This document shows positions 5,831 to 12,637 of a stretch of 12,637 bases of DNA, in pieces. Position numbers and translations under genes: made by a program. Source of the stretch: an uncultured Clostridia bacterium (GTDB lineage Bacteria; Bacillota; Clostridia; Christensenellales; Borkfalkiaceae); assembly GCA_947581885.1 (NCBI GenBank), contig CANPWF010000035.1:1-12637 (forward strand), given 5' to 3'. The notes beneath the pieces were generated by a model. It saw only the letters and a program-made list of their open reading frames with translations, was not told the DNA's origin and did not search any database. Positions within the stretch are counted from its first letter, which is position 1. Each line of letters begins with the position of its first letter.

Positions 5831-7609
5831 TTATCACAACCCCAACTTTTTCGGATCAGAATCAATAAAGTCGATTTGGAATATCAAAAGCGGTTGTCGG
5901 AAGAAGGCGCGATCGACTTTGAGGACATGATCAACGATTCCGCTCGGATCTTGCGTGAAAAACAAATTTCGGGCGAGCAACTTGATTTCAAGTATATTAT
6001 CGTCGACGAATATCAGGATATCTCCCGGCAGCGGTTCGATTTGACCAAGGAGCTCTCGAAGATCTGCAAGGCGAAAATTATTGCGGTCGGCGACGATTGG
6101 CAATCGATCTATGCGTTCAGCGGCTCGGACGTTACCCTGTTCACGCACTTTTGCTCGATCATGGGGTATGGGCAGGAATTGAAGATCACAAAAACATATC
6201 GCAACGCGCAGGAAGTCATCGATATTGCGGGGAACTTTATTCAGAAGAACAAATCTCAAATCAAAAAATCTTTGATCTCGCCGAAGCACATTCAAACGCC
6301 CGTCGTGATCCAAACGTACAGCGAAGAGTATGACAGAAAGAAGGTGCAAGGCAAGGGCGGTAAATATTATTATCTCGGCAAGCAGGTCGAGAGGCTGATC
6401 GGAAAAATTTTGGAGCAAAACAAGCGCGAGGGGAAGAGCAAAAATTCTTCGATCCTGCTCATCGGCCGCTTCAACTTCGATGCCCGAAATCTCTGTTTTT
6501 CGCAAGATTTCGTATACGATGAATACAACGGCAAAATTTTCAGTAAGAGTTATCCGAAAGCGAAGTTGGAGTTCTTGACCGCGCACAGTTCGAAGGGGTT
6601 GGGGTACGATAACGTTATCATCGTCAATGCGAGAAATGAGATCTACGGCTTCCCCTCCAAAATAGACGACGATCCCATCATGAAGTATGTCGTCAAGGAC
6701 GACACTTCGATCGAATATGCGGAAGAACGGCGGCTGTTTTATGTCGCCATGACGCGTACAAAGAACAGGGTCTTTATCGTCACGCCCGAAAATCATCCGT
6801 CCGAATTCATTTTGGAACTCGTAAAGGACCATCCCAATATTACAGTGAACGGCAAGCTGAATCGGGAAGTCGAAACGAACGTCGGCCCCATGAAAAAGTG
6901 CCCGATTTGCGGATATCCTTTGCGGTTGCGCTATAAGAAAAACTATGGGTTGCGGCTATGGATGTGCTCCAATGAACCTGAAATTTGCACCTTCATGACC
7001 AATGAGATCGCGGGCGGTGACTTTGCGATACAAAAATGCGACCGATGCCGAGACGGTTATCTTATCGTCAAAAAAGCGGGCGATCACTATATTTTAGGGT
7101 GTACGAACTATAAGGCAGACGGAACGGGTTGCGATCGAATGTTCAGTCATGATTATTATCATCGTTGGTTGACGACGGGATTCGAGGACGATCTTTCCGC
7201 CGATAAACCGTCCTATCAACAGGATGCCCCTACGGAAATGCCGCAGATCGAGGAGAGCCCCAAAAAGCTCGGTGCCGATGAGCGCAAAAAGGCGGAAGTC
7301 CATAAAGTCACGTATGCTACGACATTTATTGAAAAAGAGGGATTCCTCGTTGTTGCCGACGACGATGGAAATATTCTCACGGATATGGAACTATTGGCGG
7401 AACTGCGTTCCCTTCGCGCACAGATCATGAGAGAGGATAAACGGCCTGCTTATACGGTCATAGACAACAAAGGCCTTGTCACCCTTGCCACCTATCGCCC
7501 CGAAACAAAGGAGGAATTCGTTTCGTTATATGGATTGGGCGAAACGACCTACAATGCTTACGGCGCAAGGTTTATCGAAGCGATCAAAAAATATTACGCC
7601 GAGAAATAG
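5831..7609 (+). pseudogene. 5'-truncated helicase IV (HelD)-like superfamily 1 helicase
   Basis: An open frame of about 590 codons with recognisable helicase sequence from about 5858 (NKVDLEYQKR, then IDFEDMI). Motif II IIVDEYQD (about 5996-6016), motif III VGDDWQSIYAFSG (about 6086), motif IV TYRN with FIQKNKSQIKKSL, motif V TAHSSKGLGYDNVI and motif VI RLFYVAMTRTKNR are intact and closest in style to E. coli HelD. Two four-cysteine zinc ribbons follow (CPICG from 6899, CDRC from about 7038). An HRDC-like domain closes the protein (LLAELRSLRAQIM to FIEAIKKYYAEK). The N-terminal part with Walker A and motif Ia, several hundred residues in related proteins, is missing, so ATP hydrolysis is not expected. 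Possible starts (TTG 5876, ATG 5927) lack good ribosome binding sites. The absence of frameshifts implies a recent loss or an assembly join. Confidence 0.75.
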
Positions 7610-7633
7610 TTTTCCGCTTGTTTGATTCGAGGC

Positions 7634-7722
7634 TACGCCTTACATTTCGGCGTGGGTCACATTTCCCCAATTATTTTACCATAAAAAAATCATGAAAAAT
7701 CTCCGAATTTTGGAAATTTTTC
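7634..7722 (+). other. gap with two weak hairpins after the helicase remnant
   Basis: The 165-base gap 7610-7774 holds no gene. ACGCC/GGCGT (7635-7639 / 7649-7653) forms a short hairpin. GAAAAATcTCC / GGAaATTTTTC (7694-7704 / 7712-7722) forms an AT-rich stem with one mismatch, followed by TCTTTATTTT. The second may be a weak terminator. A TAGAAT near 7735 could be a -10 box for the next gene, but I see no good -35 at proper spacing. Confidence 0.3.
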
Positions 7723-7774
7723 TCTTTATTTTGTGATAGAATTACTTTGAATACAGCGGAGGGGGGGCAAAACG

Positions 7775-7987
7775 GTGCGCGGGTCTGCCGAGGAGGTCTT
7801 ATCCTGTTTGATCGAGCTTTTGGAGACCTCGTTGGAAGAGTTGGGCGGCTTGGAGGCGAACCCCTTCTTCCTCGGCGAAAAGTATGCCTATATAGAATGT
7901 CTCGAAATGGTTCAAACGTGGAATGAGGCAAAGACGCATGGGCTCGATTACAATATCGAACGGCGGTTCCCGCTCGACAGGATATAA
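7775..7987 (+). CDS. small conserved-looking hypothetical protein
   Basis: A 70-residue protein starting with GTG, preceded by a strong GGAGGGGGG (7758-7766) at 8-base spacing. The sequence is acidic and helical in its first half (EEVLSCLIELLETSLEEL). It then reads FFLGEKYAYIECLEMVQTW and GLDYNIERRFPLDRI, a pattern I recall from short clostridial proteins of unknown function (GEKxAYxECLEIIQxW, GLDxxIExxFPL). There is no signal peptide or membrane segment. It stands alone, 25 bases before the bidirectional terminator at 8007-8047, which would end its transcript. Function is unknown. Confidence 0.75.
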   Translation: MRGSAEEVLSCLIELLETSLEELGGLEANPFFLGEKYAYIECLEMVQTWNEAKTHGLDYNIERRFPLDRI

Positions 7988-8006
7988 AAATTCCCCCTTC
8001 CATTTC

Positions 8007-8047
8007 AAAAAACTGCGGTGCCAAAGTTCGGCACCGCAGAAATTTTT
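8007..8047 (-). terminator. bidirectional terminator between the small gene and the nucleoside kinase gene
   Basis: Perfect 10-bp stem CTGCGGTGCC (8013-8022) / GGCACCGCAG (8030-8039) with a 7-base loop. On the minus strand it is followed at once by six T's (8007-8012), an ideal terminator for the nucleoside kinase gene. On the plus strand AAA then TTTTT (8043-8047) follows, so it can also stop the small upstream gene. Confidence 0.88.
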
Positions 8048-8083
8048 GGGAAGCGTCGATTTGATCTTTCCGTCTTGGCGAAA

Positions 8084-9742
8084 TCAGACGTTGAAGCAAC
8101 TTCCGCCGATGAATTCGCGCAGGAGGGAATTGCAGGGGATGATCGAATCGTCCTCGATGACATGGAAATATTTGAGCGTCTTGATGAGGCGGTTGGCGAC
8201 GAGGTACTGCGGGTCGGACGCGCTGATCTTCGTGAGGGCCTCCATCGCCAATTTTTTGAGCACGCACATCTCGTAGCCGAGACTCGAATTGAACACGTAG
8301 TCGGCGTTTTCCTGATTGGGATAGATCCAGCGGAATTCGCCGTTGCGCACGGACTGCCACATATCGATGGTGCTCGCGGCGGGGCAGTTGCGGAACTGCA
8401 TATCCCGCACGATGCGCCGAATGAGGCGGGTGGTCGTGACGGAGAGAGGGGAGTGGTTATCGATGTTGAGCTGGGCGTGCGGCGCGATATAGATGCGGAA
8501 CTTCTGATGTTTGGGAATGGAGCGCGTCAGCTTTTCGTTGAGGGCGTGGATGCCCTCGATCATGATGGGGACGTTCTGCCCGATGCGGATGGTCTTGCCT
8601 TCCACCCGTCTGTCCGATTTGAAATCGAAGCGGGGGAGAGTGACCTCTTCGCCGTTGATGAGGTCGAAAAGATCTTTGTTGAACCTGTCGATATCGAGGC
8701 AGTTGATATGTTCGAGGTCGAGCTTGCCCGCGGGCTTTCCTTGGATCTCGCGGATCTTATCCTTCTCGAAATAGTAGTCGTCCATCGAGATGGTGACGGG
8801 GTCGATCCCACGGGAAATGAGTTCGATCTTCAAACGGTTGCAGAACGTTGTCTTTCCGCTCGAACTCGGACCCGCGATCGCGACGAGACGGACGTTCTCG
8901 ATCTCGTTCTCGATGAGATCGCCGAGCTCTGCGAGCTGGCGGTTATGGTACGCCTCGCACATCTGTACGAATTCGAGCGTTTCGCCCCGCTCGATCTTGC
9001 GGTTGATGTCGCACACCGTCTGCACGTGCGCCTTCTCCGCCCAATTGTAAGCCCGCTGCAACGTCTTGCAATAGGTCGCCTCCTCCTCGAATTCGGGGAT
9101 GGTCGCGTCGAGATCGTGGCGGGGATATTGGATGATGATCCCGGGGCTGTACGGCGTGATCGTATAGTTATGGATGCACCCCGTCGAAGGCACCATGTAT
9201 GTATGCAGGTAGTTGTAATACTCCCCGCATTTGTAGAGGTGCACCGTCTTTTCGGGACGGTACTTCAAGATCTCGATCTTGTCGTCGAGGTGGAATTTCT
9301 GATAGATCTTCGCCGCCTCTTCGACGGGCACCGTCACCCGCTCGATGGGAAGGTCGGCGCGGATGATGCGCTCGACTTCCTTGGAGATCTCCTCGACCGC
9401 TCTCGACATGTTGAAACTGCGGATGAGGCTCTGGCAGGAGATAGAGCGGGAGATGTTGTACGAGAAGCGGATGGGAACATCGGGATAGATGTTGTAGAAT
9501 GCCATCGCGACGATATAGCGCAGGCTCGCGCTGTACACCCGCCCCGCTTCCGCATTGCTCAATGTGAGCAGTTTGATGCTCTTCCCGTCGTTCCGTTCGG
9601 AGAGCACATAGTTGAGCTCTTTGATCTGCGAGCCCACTTGGCACACGACGAGATGTTTTCTGTCTTTGGGGTCGACGAGATCGAGTACTCTCGTCCCCGG
9701 TTTTACGGACAGCTGTTGCCCGTTGAAATTCACCCTTATCAT
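8084..9742 (-). CDS. nucleoside kinase (uridine-kinase-like) with TGS and ThrRS-like N-terminal domains
   Basis: A 552-residue protein. Residues 1-60 form a TGS domain (MIRVNFNGQQLSVKPGTRVLDLV). Residues of about 60-200 resemble the second domain of threonyl-tRNA synthetase, including VRFSYNISRS-type and AVEEISKEVERIIRADLPIER segments. The C-terminal half is a uridine kinase/phosphoribulokinase domain with P-loop GPSSSGKTT at 291-299, then ISMDDYYFEKDKI and PIMIEGIHALNE. It probably phosphorylates uridine or a related nucleoside with a nucleoside triphosphate, and the TGS part may bind RNA or a nucleotide. This architecture is common in Clostridia and not a chance fusion. The start at 9742 is chosen for AGAGGG at 7-base spacing downstream of a consensus promoter; a longer version would include that promoter. 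It is divergent from upp, another uridylate salvage gene. Confidence 0.92.
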   Translation of the reverse strand: MIRVNFNGQQLSVKPGTRVLDLVDPKDRKHLVVCQVGSQIKELNYVLSERNDGKSIKLLTLSNAEAGRVYSASLRYIVAMAFYNIYPDVPIRFSYNISRSISCQSLIRSFNMSRAVEEISKEVERIIRADLPIERVTVPVEEAAKIYQKFHLDDKIEILKYRPEKTVHLYKCGEYYNYLHTYMVPSTGCIHNYTITPYSPGIIIQYPRHDLDATIPEFEEEATYCKTLQRAYNWAEKAHVQTVCDINRKIERGETLEFVQMCEAYHNRQLAELGDLIENEIENVRLVAIAGPSSSGKTTFCNRLKIELISRGIDPVTISMDDYYFEKDKIREIQGKPAGKLDLEHINCLDIDRFNKDLFDLINGEEVTLPRFDFKSDRRVEGKTIRIGQNVPIMIEGIHALNEKLTRSIPKHQKFRIYIAPHAQLNIDNHSPLSVTTTRLIRRIVRDMQFRNCPAASTIDMWQSVRNGEFRWIYPNQENADYVFNSSLGYEMCVLKKLAMEALTKISASDPQYLVANRLIKTLKYFHVIEDDSIIPCNSLLREFIGGSCFNV

Positions 9743-9775
9743 AGTTTTCCCTCTTAAATTGTGATCGGATGCCAC

Positions 9776-9804
9776 ATTATACACCAAATATTTCTGTTTT
9801 GCAA
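9776..9804 (-). promoter_or_regulatory. sigma-A promoter of the nucleoside kinase gene
   Basis: Read on the minus strand: -35 TTGCAA (9799-9804), a 17-base spacer, then perfect -10 TATAAT (9776-9781). The leader is about 27 bases. Confidence 0.85.
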
Positions 9805-9894
9805 GGGGTTTCGGAAAAATTCTTTCAATTTATTTTTCAATTTGATGAAATATTCCCGCTTTTCTTCCCCCTTCGATTTTTTTGCTCTCGGAGG

Positions 9895-9923
9895 TTGCAA
9901 TTTGCAAGGCGGTATGGTATAAT
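9895..9923 (+). promoter_or_regulatory. sigma-A promoter of upp
   Basis: -35 TTGCAA (9895-9900), a 17-base spacer, then perfect -10 TATAAT (9918-9923). The -35 is followed one base later by a second TTGCAA (9902-9907). The two divergent promoters use the same -35 hexamer, and 90 bases lie between the -35 boxes with no gene. Confidence 0.87.
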
Positions 9924-9963
9924 ACAAAAAGCGGGGACAAAGTTCCTGCGGGAAGGAGCAACC

Positions 9964-10593
9964 ATGAACAATATCTTCGTGTTCGATCATCCCCTCATCA
10001 AGCACAAGGTCTCCATTTTGCGGGATAAGTCCACGGGCATGAAGGAGTTCCGCGAACTCATCGAGGAGGTCACCACCATCATGACCTATGAAGCGATGCG
10101 GGATGTCTCCCTTGTCCCCGTCGAAGTGGAGACGCCGCTCGAAAAGACGGTATGCTTCCGCGTTCCCGAGGAGAGCGTCGCCATCGTGCCCATTCTCCGC
10201 GCGGGGCTCGGCATGGTGAACGGCGTACACAGAGTGTTCCCCACGGCACGCGTCGGGCACATCGGCATGTATCGCGACGAGGAGACGTTGGAGCCGCAGG
10301 AATATTACTGCAAACTGCCCGAGGGCATCGAAAATAAGACGGTGTTCCTCGTCGATCCCATGCTCGCGACGGGGGGCTCGGCGTGCGACGCGCTCACCGC
10401 CCTCAAAAAACGGGGGGTGAAGAAGATCAAATTCATGGCGATCATCGGTGCCCCCGAGGGGGTCGCACGCGTCGCGAAGGAACATCCCGACGTGCCGATC
10501 TACATCTCCACCCTCGATCGTTGCCTCAACGAGAACGGATATATCCTGCCCGGACTCGGCGACGCGGGGGACCGTCTGTACGGCACAAAATAG
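9964..10593 (+). CDS. upp: uracil phosphoribosyltransferase
   Basis: A 209-residue cytoplasmic enzyme that makes UMP from uracil and PRPP. Visible signatures are the N-terminal HPLIKHKVSILRDKST, VPILRAGLGMVNGV, the PRPP loop VDPMLATGGSA at 130-140, and the C-terminal uracil-binding stretch YILPGLGDAGDRLYGT. Length matches the family norm. GGAAGG lies 6 bases upstream of the ATG, and the predicted leader is about 34 bases with no clear PyrR-type attenuator. It is divergent from the nucleoside kinase gene, which feeds the same UMP pool. A glycoside hydrolase gene follows after 27 bases with no terminator between, so readthrough is likely. Confidence 0.98.
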   Translation: MNNIFVFDHPLIKHKVSILRDKSTGMKEFRELIEEVTTIMTYEAMRDVSLVPVEVETPLEKTVCFRVPEESVAIVPILRAGLGMVNGVHRVFPTARVGHIGMYRDEETLEPQEYYCKLPEGIENKTVFLVDPMLATGGSACDALTALKKRGVKKIKFMAIIGAPEGVARVAKEHPDVPIYISTLDRCLNENGYILPGLGDAGDRLYGTK

Positions 10594-10620
10594 AAAAAAT
10601 GCGGATATGGGGTAGAAAAA

Positions 10621-12570
10621 ATGGGACATAGCAATCAAAAACCGCTCCACGCCTGCGATCTTTCCGTCGAAGAAAAGATCCTGCTCCTCGCTGGGAGAGA
10701 CTTCTGGAATACAAATTCCCTCGGCGGGAAAGTGTTTGAAGCGAACCTCTCGGACGGCCCCGTCGGCGTTCGCAAGCCCTTCCCCGATGAAAAAGGGGAA
10801 CTGCACGATCTTCCCTCGATCGCCTATCCTTCCGCCGAAGTTCTGGCGCAGACGTGGGACCCCGCGCTTGCCCGCCTCACGGGGGAGTGCGTCGCCGACG
10901 ACTGCATCGAAAAGGGCGTGGATATCCTGCTCGGTCCGGGCGTGAACTTGAAGCGCACGCCGATGTGCGGGCGGAACTTCGAATATTTTTCGGAAGATCC
11001 CCTTCTCGCGGGCGTGTTCGGGCGGGAATACATCGCGGGGGCGGAAAACCGCGGCGTGGGGACTTCCCTCAAACATTTTTGCGCGAACAACCGCGAGTAC
11101 GGCCGCCTGTACATCAGCAGCGAGGTGGACGAACGCACCCTGCGTGAGCTCTATCTCGTCCCCTTCGAGATCGCCTGCGAGGCGAATCCTTCCACCGTGA
11201 TGTGCAGTTACAACCTCGTCAACGGGGTGCGCATGTCCGAACACGCCAAGCTGTACCGCATTTTGCGCTCGTTCTGGCGGGAGGACGGCGCGATCGTTTC
11301 CGATTGGGGTGCGGTGAAAGACCGCGTCGCCTCGTTGAAGGCGGGGCTCGATCTCGAAATGCCCTTCTCCGAAGAGAGTGCTTCCGCGTTGAAAACGGCT
11401 TACGAGAAGGGGGAGATCTCCGATTCCGATCTCGACGAATGCGTCGAACGGCTCCTTTCCCTGCTTTACAAGTTGCAAGAAAGAAGGGGAAAAAGGAAGG
11501 TCCTCCGCACACGGGAAGAGCGGCTTTCTTCCGCCGAAAAGGTGGCGGAAGAGGGGATCGTCCTTCTCAAAAACACGGGCGTTCTGCCCATTCGGAACGG
11601 CGCGTCCGTCTCCGTGACGGGGGAAGAGACAAATCGGTACTTTGCGGGCGGCGGCTCGGCGAGGGTGATCCCAGACGGCGAAATTTCCACGCTATCCGAA
11701 GCCCTTTCCGCCCTTCTTCCGAAGAGCGAGATCGTCTCCGCCGATGTTGTGTCGCAGGGGAAGATGGACGCTTACCGCCTCTCCTACGGGAAGGACGTTG
11801 CGATCGTCGTCTGCGGAAGCGAGGACGGCGAGGGGAGCGACCGCCCTTCGATGGCTCTCTCCGAAAACGATGTCCGTTTCATTCTCGAAACGGCGAAGAA
11901 CAACAAAAACACCGTCGTCGTTCTGCGGTGCGGGGCGGCGGTGGACGTGAGCGCGTGGGAAAACCGTGTTGCCGCGATCGTCTCGGCGGGCTATGGCGGG
12001 CAGAGGGGGAACGAAGCCCTCGCCGCCGTGCTTACGGGGAAGGTCGACGCGGCGGGAAGGCTCGCCGAAACGTGGGCGAACGGGCGGGAAGAGTATCTTT
12101 CCGAAAACGCCTACCGCGATCACAACGTCTCCCTCTACGAAGAGGGGCTGCGGGTCGGCTACCGCGATTTCGATCTCCGTCCCGAGGCGGTGCGTTATCC
12201 CTTCGGGTTCGGGCTCTCCTATGCGGAATTTTCCTTCTCCGATTTGAAAGTCAGCCGCGAAAAGGGCGGCGCGAAAGTGACCTTGAAGGTGAAGAATATC
12301 TCGAAGAGGGCGGGGAGCGAGGTCGTGCAGATCTATGTACGGGAAGCAGAGCCGTGCGTGTTCCGCCCGTACAAGGAGTTGAAGGCGTTCGAAAAGGTTC
12401 GCCTCGCCGCGGGGGAAGAGAGGGAAATCACCGTTTTTCTCCCTCGCCGCGCGTTCTCGTACTATTCGACCGCCGAGGACGGTTGGCGCGTCCATGCGGG
12501 CACCTTCGAAGTTCTCGCCTGCAAGAACGCCCGCGACGAAATGTTAAAGGCAACCATTGATATGGAGTGA
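10621..12570 (+). CDS. glycoside hydrolase family 3 (beta-glucosidase-like)
   Basis: A 649-residue enzyme expected to release sugars from beta-glycosides by a retaining mechanism. The N-terminal TIM-barrel domain (about 10-250) contains SLKHFCANN (K151-H152) and IVSDWG with D228 as the probable nucleophile. The C-terminal alpha/beta sandwich (about 300-510) contains DGEGSDRPSMAL, with E404 as the probable acid/base by analogy with Thermotoga Bgl3B. A fibronectin III-like domain closes the protein (about 538-645, KVKNISKRAGSEVVQIYV). It has no signal peptide, so it acts in the cytoplasm on imported oligosaccharides. No PA14 insertion is present, which explains the compact size. Substrate is not deducible. 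The start at 10621 has only a weak GGGG eight bases upstream, consistent with low translation or coupling after upp. Confidence 0.94.
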   Translation: MGHSNQKPLHACDLSVEEKILLLAGRDFWNTNSLGGKVFEANLSDGPVGVRKPFPDEKGELHDLPSIAYPSAEVLAQTWDPALARLTGECVADDCIEKGVDILLGPGVNLKRTPMCGRNFEYFSEDPLLAGVFGREYIAGAENRGVGTSLKHFCANNREYGRLYISSEVDERTLRELYLVPFEIACEANPSTVMCSYNLVNGVRMSEHAKLYRILRSFWREDGAIVSDWGAVKDRVASLKAGLDLEMPFSEESASALKTAYEKGEISDSDLDECVERLLSLLYKLQERRGKRKVLRTREERLSSAEKVAEEGIVLLKNTGVLPIRNGASVSVTGEETNRYFAGGGSARVIPDGEISTLSEALSALLPKSEIVSADVVSQGKMDAYRLSYGKDVAIVVCGSEDGEGSDRPSMALSENDVRFILETAKNNKNTVVVLRCGAAVDVSAWENRVAAIVSAGYGGQRGNEALAAVLTGKVDAAGRLAETWANGREEYLSENAYRDHNVSLYEEGLRVGYRDFDLRPEAVRYPFGFGLSYAEFSFSDLKVSREKGGAKVTLKVKNISKRAGSEVVQIYVREAEPCVFRPYKELKAFEKVRLAAGEEREITVFLPRRAFSYYSTAEDGWRVHAGTFEVLACKNARDEMLKATIDME

Positions 12571-12586
12571 AAGCTCCCTTTATCTC

Positions 12587-12637
12587 TCGGCTCCCCCTTG
12601 AGGGGGAGCTGTCACGCTGTCCTTGCGTGACTGAGGG
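12587..12637. repeat. double-hairpin intergenic repeat, cut by window end
   Basis: GCTCCCCC (12590-12597) / GGGGGAGC (12602-12609) forms a perfect 8-bp hairpin with loop TTGA. After one base, GTCACGC (12611-12617) / GCGTGAC (12625-12631) forms a 7-bp hairpin with a 7-base loop, then CTGAGGG. The form CTCCCCCTTGAGGGGGAGCT followed by a second stem and CTGAGGG is one I recall as a high-copy REP- or MITE-like intergenic element in gut Clostridia. It may also terminate the glycoside hydrolase transcript. Confidence 0.65.

Noticed and set aside
8018..9757. 579-codon plus-strand open frame opposite the nucleoside kinase gene
   Set aside because: Its translation is rich in Asp, Glu, Arg, Val and Leu repeats typical of an antisense shadow of a GC-biased gene, with no domain; the minus-strand frame has clear TGS and kinase motifs.
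9924..9963. PyrR-type attenuator before upp
   Set aside because: The leader is about 40 bases and lacks the alternative stems and terminator needed.
9754..11478. 574-codon minus-strand open frame across upp and the GH3 gene
   Set aside because: It lies opposite two well-identified genes, crosses their promoters and has no recognisable motif.

Overview
The window looks like a chromosome segment from a member of the Clostridia (Firmicutes). This rests on the tilS-hpt gene pair, a nucleoside kinase with TGS and ThrRS-like N-terminal domains, an elongator tRNA-Met resembling the Bacillus one, AGGAGG-type ribosome binding sites and many near-consensus sigma-A promoters with 17-base spacers. The base composition is moderately GC-rich. 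A finer placement would be a guess.

Layout from left to right: (1) Two tRNA-Met genes on the minus strand, elongator then initiator, are read from one strong promoter. (2) A nucleoside phosphorylase-family gene (364-1134) has its own promoter and two leader hairpins. (3) A terminator is followed by a three-gene accessory cassette (1436-3651). It encodes a coiled-coil protein with a conserved C-terminal domain, a uracil-DNA-glycosylase-like protein with a helicase-type Tudor-like tail, and a 95-residue orphan. The cassette has a strong promoter overlapped by an inverted repeat, and it ends in a strong terminator. (4) tilS and hpt follow as an operon whose promoter lies so close that tilS may be leaderless. 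(5) A 20-bp perfect hairpin precedes a helicase IV (HelD)-like gene that lacks its 5' part, including the Walker A motif, but keeps motifs II to VI, two zinc ribbons and an HRDC domain. (6) A small conserved-looking protein (7775-7987) and a bidirectional terminator come next. (7) A minus-strand TGS/nucleoside kinase gene is divergent from upp, and the two promoters share the same -35 hexamer. (8) A family 3 glycoside hydrolase gene lies 27 bases after upp with no terminator between. (9) The right end holds the start of a double-hairpin intergenic repeat.

The core theme is nucleobase and nucleoside salvage: a phosphorylase, hypoxanthine phosphoribosyltransferase, a uridine-kinase-like enzyme and uracil phosphoribosyltransferase. 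There is also a translation element (tRNA-Met genes and tilS, which modifies a CAU-anticodon tRNA-Ile). The accessory cassette and the truncated helicase are the foreign-looking parts. The UDG-like/Tudor fusion and its unfamiliar partners are the best candidates for something undescribed, but nothing in the sequence proves a defence or repair function.
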